From: Helicobacter fennelliae
GTDB taxonomy: Bacteria > Campylobacterota > Campylobacteria > Campylobacterales > Helicobacteraceae
DNA: 64,000 nucleotides
Reading direction: 5' to 3'
NCBI RefSeq assembly: GCF_900451005.1
Contig: NZ_UGIB01000001.1
Coordinates: forward strand, 434,001-498,000
Program-made: the position numbers and the translations under genes
In this document: positions 55,771 to 64,000 of the stretch, in pieces
Numbering within the stretch: the first letter of the stretch is position 1
Layout of the letters: every line of letters starts with the position of its first letter
Notes under the pieces: model-generated
What the model was told of the DNA's origin: nothing
The model's input: the letters and a program-made list of their open reading frames with translations, nothing else
Database searches by the model: none

Positions 55771-57901
55771 ATGGGCAACAAATATATAAAAATATGTTTT
55801 GGTATTTGGAGTGCGATATGCTTGATTGCATTGGGAAGTGTGTTTTATTTGGAGATACAATCAAAATCCGGCGCATATGAAGCGCAGATGATTGTTAAGA
55901 ATCAATTAGAAAAATCTCCAGAGGATTTTGCAAAAATAAGCTTGCTCACCCCCCCCCCCAAAGGCGTTTTATAAGTATGATATAAAACTTAAGTTTTATA
56001 CAAATATTTTTCGCCCACAAGCTCCAAATATTTTGCTTACACCCATTTCTAATCCGATTGATACCATAGCAGCACATATTGATAAGAGTGAAATTCTAAG
56101 TTTAGAAAATCATAATCGCGCTCATCATTATACTTTGATAACAACAAAAAAATTAACACAAGGCGATATGCTTGGTGTGTTAGACTATGCTATTGAGGTG
56201 CGATGGAAGTCAATATGTATGCAGATTTTGAGTATTTATATTTTTCCTATTTTGCTAGCACTGCTATATTTTGGGTTGCTAAAGCTAGAATCTAGGCGAC
56301 TTTTTCCTTTTTCTAAAATCTCAGAATCTAAACCTATTGTGCCATTTGCTCAAAATTATCCCAATACAAAAATCTTATTGTGTATGTGCGGGGTTATTTT
56401 TGTTTGTGGCTTGTTTATGCGGTTTTATTATGCAAATCAAAAAGAGATTTTGTTTGTCGATGAGGCATGGAGTATTGCTATTGCATCAAGCTCAAAAGGC
56501 TGTATGGCTTTAAGTAATGATGGGTGTCAAGATAAAATTTATTATGATGAATTTGGCAAAACAATCAAGGAGCAGGAATTATGGAGAGATAAGAGCTTTG
56601 CTTCAGCTTTTATTGATATTAAAAACCTTTATCTTACAAATAATGGCGACGCGCATGCGCATACAAATCTCTACTATACGCTTTTTAGATTGTGGAATAT
56701 CGGGGTGCAGACAGGAGATTTGCAGTGGATTATGCAAAGAGGCATAGGACTTAATATTGCTTTTTATTGTTTATCTTTTTTATTTGGGTTTTTGTTTGTA
56801 AGGAAACTTATTGGCTTTAATTATCTTGTTCCATTGTTTTTGGGTGTGGTGTTTTTAAATGGTGCGAGCGTTTCAAATACTCTTTTTATGCGAGAATATG
56901 CATTGCAAGAATGCTTACTTCTGGCTTTTTGTTTGATGTTGTCTTTGTTTTATTTTAATCAGAAAAATTCTTTCAAATTTCTTGGTTTGTTTGTGCTTGT
57001 AACGAGTTTATTGTTGCTATCAGGCTATTTTATGATTGTTTTTGTGGCTTTGTGCTTTGGAATCATTGGATTTTTGACTTTAAGAGAGCATAAGCCTAGC
57101 AAGTTTAAAGTGTTATGTTGTGTCGGTGTAGTAGCACTTGTTGGTTGTGAGCTGTTATTTCCTCTTTATTCGCGTGGGTTTTTTGGCGGTCATGCGCATT
57201 CTGCGACATCTAAGGTTAGCAATGCTACATTTTCTAATCTTACAAACTCCTTGGACGCGTATATTGAAATATTACATGTGCATCTGTTTAATTTTATAAC
57301 ACTTATTGTGCTTTTTATGCTTTTTGTCTTTAAGCCATTCATAAAAGACAAAGCTTTTATGCAGAGCAAAAATGCTGTAATGTTTTTGGTTTTGATTGTG
57401 GTGGGTTTTGCTTTTGGAATTGTTATTATATATTTGGCTCCTTGGAAAATGTTGCGATATGTGGTAGCTTCTTTGCCTTTAGTGGGGTTAGTCGTAGTGC
57501 TTGTTTTTGTCCCGTATCTAGCCAAAAAATACACAAAAATAGGCATTAGCGCAGGGGTAGTGCTCCTTGGTGGATTGATATATTATCAAGAGATTGGATT
57601 TTTGAAGTTTCCAGAGCCAAGAATGTATGGAATGGAGTTTGTTTTACAAGAAAAAGATGATATTGAAATTCCTACAATCTATAATGTTCGTTCTTCTTAT
57701 CTTGCTTGTCATATCATTCCTTATTTTAGCGATTTTCGTAAGTATTATTTTATTGATAATGTAGATGATGCGATCAAAAAAGTCAAAGAATTTAAACAAG
57801 TGTATTTGATAACGCAATATCCTATTCCAGAACAAGAATTGCAGATTCTCTCAAAAAAGGATATTTTTATAGATTCCAGAATCTATCTTATTCAAAACTA
57901 A
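55771..57901 (+). CDS. Phase-variable GT-C membrane glycosyltransferase (frameshifted OFF)
   Basis: ATG 55771 (GGAAG upstream) opens a frame with one membrane helix that ends at 55974 after a C11 tract. The rest of the gene is open in the frame that stops at 57901. Shortening the tract to C10 joins both parts through PPPKAFYKYDIKLKF into one protein of about 709 residues, so the gene is OFF here. The protein has about 10-11 membrane segments and the motif LFVDEAWSIAIA after the second, matching the acidic first-loop motif of ArnT/PMT-type transferases that use polyprenyl-phosphate sugars. NGDAHAHTNLYY is a second conserved-looking loop. The sugar and acceptor are unknown. Confidence 0.8.
55949..55959 (+). 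repeat. Homopolymeric C11 tract, phase-variation switch
   Basis: Eleven C in the coding strand of the GT-C gene. C10 (or C13) gives the full-length frame; the present C11 leads to a stop after PPPKGVL. Confidence 0.9.
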
Positions 57902-57964
57902 TCACTTTTTCAAATCAACAGCTTTTATCAGAGAGTTTATACAACTTCATTTCACAGCTTTTTA

Positions 57965-57973
57965 TGTTAGAAT
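57965..57973 (+). promoter_or_regulatory. Extended -10 promoter of nadK
   Basis: TGTTAGAAT lies 32 nt before the nadK ATG; same form as the promoters at 1497 and 54930. Confidence 0.5.
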
Positions 57974-58004
57974 ATTTGATCCAAAACAAACACAAAGAAC
58001 AAAA

Positions 58005-58853
58005 ATGAATCAGCCAATTTACAAAATCGGTGCTATTGTCCGCCCAAAAAGTCCCGAGCTTAAAGATTCTTGTGTGGAGATTTTTCGGATTCTAGCAGAT
58101 TCTGGGATTGAGGTTTGGTGCGAGAGAGAGTCAAGCTGTATGCTCGGATTGCAAGGCGGGGTAGGCTTTGAGGAGATTTTAGATTCTGCTGATGCGATTT
58201 TAAGCATTGGCGGAGATGGCACGCTTATCTCTGCTGTGCGCAAAAGTATCGGAAGCAACCTGCCTATTTTTGGTATCAATATGGGAAGTTTAGGCTTTTT
58301 GACAGCGATTAAGCCAAATGAAGTCGCCTCATTTGCATCTTTGCTTGTGAGCGGAGGATATAAGCTTGATTTTCATCGTATGTTAGAAGCGAGATTTGTG
58401 GATTCTTCAGAGAAATTCTACGCACTCAATGAAGTATTTATCACCAAAAATAATCATTGTGGCATGATAAAAGTTGGCGCAAAAATCAATAATGAGTTTT
58501 TCAATACATACATCGTTGATGGGCTTATCATCGCTACGCCGACAGGATCAAGCGCGTATAATATCTCTGCGGGCGGCTCTGTGGTATATCCTTTTTGTAG
58601 CAATATCTTACTCACGCCTGTTTGCGCGCATTCGCTAACCCAGCGTCCGCTTGTGATTAGTGATGATTTGGAGCTTGAGTTTGTGCTTAAAGAAGATGGA
58701 ATGATCCTTATTGACGGACAGCAAACAATTACCTTTCACAAAAACAAAACCCTAAATGTGCGCAAAAGTTGCAATATTCCTCTTATCCAGCACCCAAATC
58801 GTAGCTATTTTGCGGTATTGAAAGAAAAATTTAATTGGGGAGGTGGGAGTTGA
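58005..58853 (+). CDS. nadK: NAD kinase
   Basis: Phosphorylates NAD to NADP. The 282 residues carry GGDGTLISAVRK (about 66), NMGSLGFLT (about 91), NEVFITK and ATPTGSSAYNISAGGSVVYP (about 177). Its final codons contain the GGGGAGG ribosome site of recN and the stop overlaps the recN start. The order nadK-recN-rqcH is as in H. pylori HP1394-HP1392. Confidence 0.97.
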   Translation: MNQPIYKIGAIVRPKSPELKDSCVEIFRILADSGIEVWCERESSCMLGLQGGVGFEEILDSADAILSIGGDGTLISAVRKSIGSNLPIFGINMGSLGFLTAIKPNEVASFASLLVSGGYKLDFHRMLEARFVDSSEKFYALNEVFITKNNHCGMIKVGAKINNEFFNTYIVDGLIIATPTGSSAYNISAGGSVVYPFCSNILLTPVCAHSLTQRPLVISDDLELEFVLKEDGMILIDGQQTITFHKNKTLNVRKSCNIPLIQHPNRSYFAVLKEKFNWGGGS

Positions 58854-60406
58854 TACGAAAATTTGCCCTAGAACAATCACCTGTTTTTGAGAGTGTGGAG
58901 CTAAGTTTCAAAAAAGGATTCTGCGTATTTAGCGGTCCGAGTGGAAGTGGAAAATCCGCACTGATAGAATCTTTGCTTGCTTGCTTTGGGCTACGCGAGC
59001 CAAATGCCCTGACAATCGAGACGGATTTAATCCTAGATAAGCCGTTTTTAGAGGATTTTGGGCTTGAAGGCGCGGATTTAAATATAAAAATCGTCAAAAA
59101 AGACAAGGCGCGCTATTTTGTGAATTTCACGCCCATTGCCAAAAAACGTTTAAGCGAAGTACTAGGCGAATATGTCAAACATATCCATTCAAGAGGGGGC
59201 GAAGAGCTTGAGTCGGAGTTTATTTTGCAGACTTTAGATTCTCTCATCGCACAAAAGATTCCGCAATATCGCGATATGCTTAATGAGCTAGAATCTAGCT
59301 ATAAGGCATTTGTAGAGCTTGATGGCAGGATAAAAGAATTAGCAAGCCAAGAGAGCCAGATCCAAAACCTCAAAGAAATGGCAGAATTTGAAATCGCTAA
59401 AATCACCTCTGTGAATCCAAAAGTAGGCGAGCATCAAAAGCTTCTTGATCTCAAAAAACTTCTCTCCAAAAAAGAAAAAATACAAGAATCCATAAACAAA
59501 GCCAATCAAGCCTTTGAGGTCGCAAATGATATTGTGCTTGCACTCGGGCAGATCCAATCAACAGATTGCCAAACGCTCCAAGAAACGCTTAGTGAAGCTC
59601 TCAATGACGCCCAAGCGCGACTTGAGGAGGAGAATCTAAAGTTAGGTGAATTAGATGAGCTAGATTCTGAAGAGATTCTCAATCGCCTCTCGCTCTTATC
59701 AGATCTTATCCATCGCTATGGAAGCATAGAAGGCGCGCTAACTAAGCTTGAAGAGCAGCAAAAAAAGCTCCAAGAGCTTGAAAATTTCAGCACCAACAAA
59801 AATGCACTTCTTCAGCAATTAGACTCATTGTATCAGAATCTACACACCTGCGCAAAAGCGATAGATAAGCAAAGAGAGGCGCATTTAGCGGAGTTTGAAT
59901 CTATGCTTAAGGAATTATGTTTGGCACTCAAGCTCAATACCCCAAGCATAACACTTCAAGAAACCCAAATGTCTAAAAGCGGGGATACAACCTGCCAAAT
60001 CACACTCAAAAATAGCCATATAAGCACGCTTTCAGCAGGAGAGTTTAACCGCTTGCGATTAGCGATGATGTGTATTGCTTCAAGGATTTCCAAAAAGCAA
60101 GGCGTGCTGATTTTGGACGAGATTGATGCGAATTTGAGCGGGGAAGAGAGCGAGGGAGTTGCAAAGATTCTCAAAGAACTTTCGCATTCTTATCAGATTT
60201 TTGCGATCTCTCATCAACCGCATATGCCCGCTCTTGCGACACAGCATTTTTTGGTCAATCGCGCAAATGGCAAGAGTTATGTTACTTTGCTTGACAAAGA
60301 AGGCAGAATCCTAGAGTTAGCGCGAATGATTAGCGGTGCGACAATCACGCAAGAAGCGATAGATTTTGCCAAAAAACGTTTGAGTGAAAATGCGCAAAAC
60401 TCATAA
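58850..60406 (+). CDS. recN: DNA repair ATPase RecN
   Basis: SMC-like repair protein for double-strand breaks. TTG 58850 is chosen because GGGGAGGTGGGAG precedes it; a further TTG at 58835 overlaps that RBS. It gives 518 residues. Walker A FSGPSGSGKSALIESL near the N-terminus, a long coiled coil (about 155-360, rich in Leu, Glu and Lys), signature HISTLSAGEFNRLRLAM, and Walker B GVLILDEIDANLSGEES. TTGA overlap with nadK indicates translational coupling. Confidence 0.95.
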   Translation: MIRKFALEQSPVFESVELSFKKGFCVFSGPSGSGKSALIESLLACFGLREPNALTIETDLILDKPFLEDFGLEGADLNIKIVKKDKARYFVNFTPIAKKRLSEVLGEYVKHIHSRGGEELESEFILQTLDSLIAQKIPQYRDMLNELESSYKAFVELDGRIKELASQESQIQNLKEMAEFEIAKITSVNPKVGEHQKLLDLKKLLSKKEKIQESINKANQAFEVANDIVLALGQIQSTDCQTLQETLSEALNDAQARLEEENLKLGELDELDSEEILNRLSLLSDLIHRYGSIEGALTKLEEQQKKLQELENFSTNKNALLQQLDSLYQNLHTCAKAIDKQREAHLAEFESMLKELCLALKLNTPSITLQETQMSKSGDTTCQITLKNSHISTLSAGEFNRLRLAMMCIASRISKKQGVLILDEIDANLSGEESEGVAKILKELSHSYQIFAISHQPHMPALATQHFLVNRANGKSYVTLLDKEGRILELARMISGATITQEAIDFAKKRLSENAQNS

Positions 60407-60454
60407 TCGCGCAGATAATTTAGAATCTATATTAGGCGCAAAATTTGGTGTAAA

Positions 60455-61927
60455 ATGAAGTTTGAGGAGCTTTTGGCACTAAGCCAGATATTGAGGGATT
60501 CTGCTAGAATCCACCACATCAAGCGCATCAATGACAATCTCATCAAGCTTGAATGCGGAGGCGCACTCTATGGTGAGAGTTTGTATTTTGATATGATGCG
60601 CTCGCAGAGTTGCGTATTTGTCGCGCCCCCACATCTATCACTCATCGCCTCAAAGTCCTATAACGCGCCATTTGATATATATTTGCAGAAGTTGTGCCAA
60701 GCGCAAATCCAAGACTGCTTTATGGTTGGTGGCGATAGGATTTTGCGCTTTGTGCTTTTAATCAGCAAAGCCTATAAGCAAGAGCACGTTTTTTTGCAGT
60801 TTGAATTCAGTGGCAAGCACACAAATATCATTGTTTTGAATCAAGATGAGGTTGTGCTTGAGGCATTGAGGCATATTTCGCCAAATAAGAGCTTTCGCTG
60901 TGTCAAAGTCGGCGAGAAGCTTTTAGGCATTCCGCTAAATCCAAACATCACAAACCAAAAACCCACGCATACAAATTTGCAGAATCTAGCCCAGAATCCA
61001 AACACTAAGAATCCAAATCCGCAGAATCTAAAATCACAGAATCTAAATCCACAAACCACAAATCGCGCCTTAAGCGCACCAAATATCCAAACACCAGAAA
61101 TAAACAAAGATATGGTATTTGCCCTCCTTGCCAAAAACTATCAGCACAAAATCACAAAAGAGCTTCAATCTCAAAAACAGATTCTCATCAATTCGCTTAC
61201 CAAACAATGCACAAAGCTAGAGCAGATTCTGCGCTCACTTCCACGCAAAGATGATTTGCTTGCAAAAAGCACTCTGCTTCAATCTCAAGCGACTTTGCTT
61301 TTGGCGCGTATTCATGAGATCACAAACTATCAACAAGAAATTTGCGTGCAGGATTTTGAAGGTAAAAACACTAAAATCACATTGCCAAAGGCAAATACCC
61401 CAGCTTTAGCCATTGATATGATGTTTAGAGAATCTAAAAAGCTTAATAAAAAAGCCCAAAATATCCATATCCAACAAGAAAATATCCAAAGCAAAATACA
61501 CTTTTTGCACCAAGAAATCGCCTTTATCACGCATACACAAAGTATTGATAATATAAAAATCCTCAAACAGCCAAAATCTAAGCGCAGTCATGATGAGCGA
61601 TTTGAATGCTTTTTTATCGAGGGCTTCAAAGTCTCTTTAGGACGCAACAAAGCCGAAAATCAAGCCCTACTAGAATCTGCTAAGGCTGATGATTTGTGGT
61701 TACACATTCGAGATATTCCTTCATCGCATATGATTATCCATTGTGGTAAGCAAAAACTCACCAAAGAAGTCATACAAAAAGCAGGCGAGATTCTCGTTGG
61801 GGTATGCTCGATTCAAAGTGGGGATTTTTGGGTCGATTATACAAAAAGGAAGTTTGTAAAGATAATACAAGGAGCAAATGTTATATACTCAAAACAGCAA
61901 GCCTTATACTATCGCAAGCATTCATAA
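60455..61927 (+). CDS. rqcH: RqcH/NFACT-family ribosome quality-control protein
   Basis: Formerly annotated fibronectin-binding protein; the family adds Ala tails to stalled nascent chains on 50S subunits. The 490 residues comprise the NFACT-N domain (1-165 and beyond), a coiled-coil middle (about 240-370) and a C-terminal NFACT-R domain (ADDLWLHIRDIPSSHMII). Residues about 172-215 are an Asn/Gln/Pro-rich insertion produced largely by in-frame octamers read as QNL. H. pylori HP1392 is about 435 long. Confidence 0.9.
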   Translation: MKFEELLALSQILRDSARIHHIKRINDNLIKLECGGALYGESLYFDMMRSQSCVFVAPPHLSLIASKSYNAPFDIYLQKLCQAQIQDCFMVGGDRILRFVLLISKAYKQEHVFLQFEFSGKHTNIIVLNQDEVVLEALRHISPNKSFRCVKVGEKLLGIPLNPNITNQKPTHTNLQNLAQNPNTKNPNPQNLKSQNLNPQTTNRALSAPNIQTPEINKDMVFALLAKNYQHKITKELQSQKQILINSLTKQCTKLEQILRSLPRKDDLLAKSTLLQSQATLLLARIHEITNYQQEICVQDFEGKNTKITLPKANTPALAIDMMFRESKKLNKKAQNIHIQQENIQSKIHFLHQEIAFITHTQSIDNIKILKQPKSKRSHDERFECFFIEGFKVSLGRNKAENQALLESAKADDLWLHIRDIPSSHMIIHCGKQKLTKEVIQKAGEILVGVCSIQSGDFWVDYTKRKFVKIIQGANVIYSKQQALYYRKHS

Positions 61928-61963
61928 CCTATACACCTATACCATCAAGGCAAGGAGGCACAA

Positions 61964-62269
61964 ATGGCAATCTCACAAATAGGTAATATCACATATATCA
62001 ATCAAAATATGCAAACAACTTCAGCCCAGCATGCTAACGCAATGCAAAGGGGTGATTTCATACCTGACGAGTTTGAGGATAAGCTCAAAGAAATCGAGGA
62101 AGTCCGCCCCACAGAGCAGAATCAAGCTATCAATAAAGATTCTAAAAGTAAGCAAGAATTCACACAACAAGAGCAAAAAAACAAATCCAAATCCGCTCAA
62201 AATGATGATGAGACACAAGAAGATTCTGATGTGTTACGAAATGGATATATTCTCAATATTAAGATATAA
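61964..62269 (+). CDS. Small conserved hypothetical protein, polar
   Basis: A 101-residue protein beginning MAISQIGNITYINQNMQ, then acidic and Gln/Lys-rich without membrane segments, ending NGYILNIKI. Strong RBS AAGGAGG. I recall similar small proteins after rqcH in Helicobacter and Campylobacter but know no function. Likely disordered except at the two ends. Confidence 0.7.
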   Translation: MAISQIGNITYINQNMQTTSAQHANAMQRGDFIPDEFEDKLKEIEEVRPTEQNQAINKDSKSKQEFTQQEQKNKSKSAQNDDETQEDSDVLRNGYILNIKI

Positions 62270-62297
62270 ATAAGTGTGAATAAATTTTAAATCATGT

Positions 62298-62303
62298 TAC
62301 AAT
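62298..62303 (+). promoter_or_regulatory. -10 box of the TonB-dependent receptor gene
   Basis: TACAAT at a position that would start transcription near 62310, at the edge of the NikR-like operator. Confidence 0.45.
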
Positions 62304-62310
62304 CCATAGT

Positions 62311-62335
62311 TATTACTAAAATATAAAAAGTAATA
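62311..62335. promoter_or_regulatory. NikR-like operator
   Basis: TATTACT-N11-AGTAATA is a perfect inverted repeat and fits both published descriptions of the Helicobacter NikR box as I remember them (TATTATT-N11-AATAATA with one symmetrical change per arm, and TRWYA-N15-TRWYA without mismatch). It overlaps the expected transcription start of the receptor gene, the position for repression. Confidence 0.7.
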
Positions 62336-62357
62336 TAAAAAATTTTAGGATTGTAAA

Positions 62358-64000
62358 ATGAGTTTTCAAGCATATCGGGCGTGTCGTGTGTATCAGATAG
62401 TGGCGATTGTGTGTGTATTTGGGGTGATGAGTGTTTGGGCTGATGAGCTTTATCAAACAACAGATACAAATGCAGAATCCAAAAAAGAGCAAAATCCACA
62501 AATGCAGAATCCAAAAAGCGAGCAAGACAAAAAAGCAGAGCAGAATCTAAAATATGATGACATCATGCTTGACAACATCGTGAGTGTCGGCACCAAAGTT
62601 CCAAGCACAATCGAGCAAACGCCGGGCAACGCAAGCATAATCAATCAAAAACAAATCAAAATCCGCCCAAATTATCGCTTCACAGATACTTTGCGTGGAG
62701 AGGAGGGCATTATCCAGCCAAAAGGCAGGGGAATGGAGACTTTTGATAATGTGATGGTTCGCGGAATTAGCAATGGTGCGCTCATTATGGTTGATGGTGT
62801 GCCACTCAATGACATCAACAACAACACAAAAATGCTTACTGCAATGCGCGCACACGAGCTAGAACGAGTAGAGATCGTGCGAGGACCAAGCTCTGTGCTG
62901 TATGGCTCAGGGGGTTTAAGCGGAGCGGTAAATTTCATCACAAAAATGCCAAAAGAGCTAGAAGTATATGGCTCTGTGGGCTATGGCAATCCATTTACTA
63001 ATCAAAACGCCCCGCAGAATTTCACGCAATGGTATTTGAGCGCAGGAGATGCGTTTTTTGATAAGCGATTTCGAGTCAAAGCTAGCTATGGCGGGAGTTT
63101 TTCAAATGGATATGCTGCTGATAATGCGTGGGTGAATACCACAGGTAATGGGCTAGATTCTGGCATTACAGGTGCGATTCCTTCGCAAAATCCGCAAGGG
63201 ACAAATATTTTGATTGTCGGTGATATGGGACGACAAAAATTCCAAACCCATGATGCAAGAATCAAACTAGAATCTGACATAAGCGAAAATGGCATACTTT
63301 CAGCATGGGTGCAGTATTCAAATTATAATTACATTCATCATAATCAAACAAGCCTCTTAAGAGATGCTAATGGTAATGTTACATGGGGGAATCTAAATTC
63401 TAGTTCAAATGGACCGGGCACTGCTCCTTATGCGTTTGTAGGCGGTATGGGAAATGAAAAATACAATCAAATCATCGCTGCTTCAAGCTATAAACATTAT
63501 TTTGATGAAAATGAACTTAGCGTGCTTGTCTCTTATATGTATGGCAATGATATATGGGCTGGACCAAATGCTTCCGCAACTATCGCGCCATCGCCATTTG
63601 GCGGAAGCGGGAATCTATGGAATTATACGCATAATATTCTTAATATAGAATCACATTTTAATTGGCAGGTTACAGCCGCACATAGTGTGCTTTTTGGGGT
63701 GCAAGAGAAGTTTTTGAATTATCAGCAAAATGCCTATGTGATGAGTGATTGGCGGGATTTTGCAAGCGCGCCACAAACGCAGGCAAATCGCACAGATAAT
63801 AGTGGCGGAAGCAGTAATTTTATCGGCGCGTTTGTTGATTGGCGAGCACAATGGCTTGAGTCTTTAAGCACAAGTCTTGGCGTGCGGTGGGATTTGTGGA
63901 ATGGATTTGGGTATTATAAAAATACGCGCACAAGTCTAGAATCTGCATTTTTGACTTCGACAAATATCGCAGATAATACCCGCAATCAATTCTCACCCAA
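62358..64000 (+). CDS. TonB-dependent outer-membrane receptor, 3' end beyond window
   Basis: ATG 62358 (TTAGGAT upstream) opens a frame that runs to the window end, 547 codons so far. Residues 1-28 are a signal peptide (hydrophobic QIVAIVCVFGVMSV, cleavage near WADEL). A Gln/Lys-rich linker follows. The plug domain has DNVMVRGISNGALIMVDGVP, LERVEIVRGPSSVLYGSGGL and SGAVNFITK. Barrel strands follow from about residue 200. No obvious TonB box is seen near the mature start; IMLDNIVSVG may be it. The preceding NikR-type box suggests nickel (or a nickel chelate) uptake, as for FrpB4 or FecA3 in H. pylori; iron cannot be excluded. Confidence 0.92.
   Translation, partial: MSFQAYRACRVYQIVAIVCVFGVMSVWADELYQTTDTNAESKKEQNPQMQNPKSEQDKKAEQNLKYDDIMLDNIVSVGTKVPSTIEQTPGNASIINQKQIKIRPNYRFTDTLRGEEGIIQPKGRGMETFDNVMVRGISNGALIMVDGVPLNDINNNTKMLTAMRAHELERVEIVRGPSSVLYGSGGLSGAVNFITKMPKELEVYGSVGYGNPFTNQNAPQNFTQWYLSAGDAFFDKRFRVKASYGGSFSNGYAADNAWVNTTGNGLDSGITGAIPSQNPQGTNILIVGDMGRQKFQTHDARIKLESDISENGILSAWVQYSNYNYIHHNQTSLLRDANGNVTWGNLNSSSNGPGTAPYAFVGGMGNEKYNQIIAASSYKHYFDENELSVLVSYMYGNDIWAGPNASATIAPSPFGGSGNLWNYTHNILNIESHFNWQVTAAHSVLFGVQEKFLNYQQNAYVMSDWRDFASAPQTQANRTDNSGGSSNFIGAFVDWRAQWLESLSTSLGVRWDLWNGFGYYKNTRTSLESAFLTSTNIADNTRNQFSP

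Noticed and set aside
1-64000. CRISPR arrays, insertion sequences, prophage or integrase genes
   Set aside because: No regularly spaced direct repeats and no transposase, integrase or phage structural genes were seen; the dispersed repeats have no autonomous mobility gene in the window.

Overview
The window is a piece of an epsilonproteobacterial chromosome, almost certainly an enterohepatic-type Helicobacter. The base composition is AT-rich. Gene order matches Helicobacter pylori in several blocks: ABC ATPase-lnt-cvpA-lysS-glyA-DUF1882-SPOR, flgB-flgC-fliE-ftsI, AAA ATPase-hypothetical-pepF, and nadK-recN-rqcH. The FlaA-type flagellin, the CPHC periplasmic oxidoreductase, the catalase pair and a NikR-type operator also fit. 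A full methylcitrate (prp) cluster is present, which as far as I know H. pylori lacks. The window is saturated with the octamer AGAATCTA and its complement TAGATTCT.

Layout. 1-2.4 kb: catalase (5' end cut off by the window) and a cysteine synthase. 3.1-4.9 kb: a Cache chemoreceptor. 5.1-9.7 kb: a two-gene ATP-driven Fe-S activase/dehydratase-like pair. 9.8-11.1 kb: an exported catalase-like protein and a TerC remnant. 11.3-20.3 kb: a minus-strand surface-polysaccharide cluster with UDP-galactopyranose mutase, a DUF4422 transferase, an O-antigen ligase fused to a GT4 glycosyltransferase, two GT2 genes sharing an identical 5' third, and a second ligase/polymerase. It carries a poly-G tract and several duplications. 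20.3-21.2 kb: a membrane protein with a periplasmic sensor domain. 21.8-24.5 kb: mraY-murD. 24.6-32.0 kb: lipoprotein, translation and envelope genes. 32.0-36.0 kb: tRNA-Glu, a sigma54 promoter, flgBC-fliE-ftsI and a DsbK-like protein.

36.7-38.6 kb is a small decaying patch: two unknown proteins, a frameshifted TM2 protein and an HTH gene with an internal stop. 38.6-45.1 kb: ung, an AAA+ ATPase, a possible SspB-like protein, pepF and a phospholipase-D-type lipoprotein. 45.3-46.8 kb: flaA with promoter and terminator. 47.4-54.2 kb: a divergent regulator and prpE-prpB-prpC-prpD for propionate use. 55.0-57.9 kb: a J-domain protein and a poly-C phase-variable GT-C membrane glycosyltransferase, here in the OFF frame. 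58.0-62.3 kb: nadK-recN-rqcH and a small protein. From 62.36 kb: a TonB-dependent receptor running off the end, preceded by a NikR-like box.

Themes. Surface variation is encoded by homopolymeric tracts and recombining duplicated glycosyltransferase genes. Long intergenic regions (2.4-3.1, 21.2-21.8, 36.0-36.7, 46.9-47.4, 50.5-50.7 and 54.3-55.0 kb) are mosaics of at least three dispersed repeat families. The AGAATCTA octamer forms palindromes at gene ends and low-complexity insertions inside essential proteins, a distribution reminiscent of DNA-uptake sequences. All functions are read from sequence features and remembered family knowledge; no search was run.
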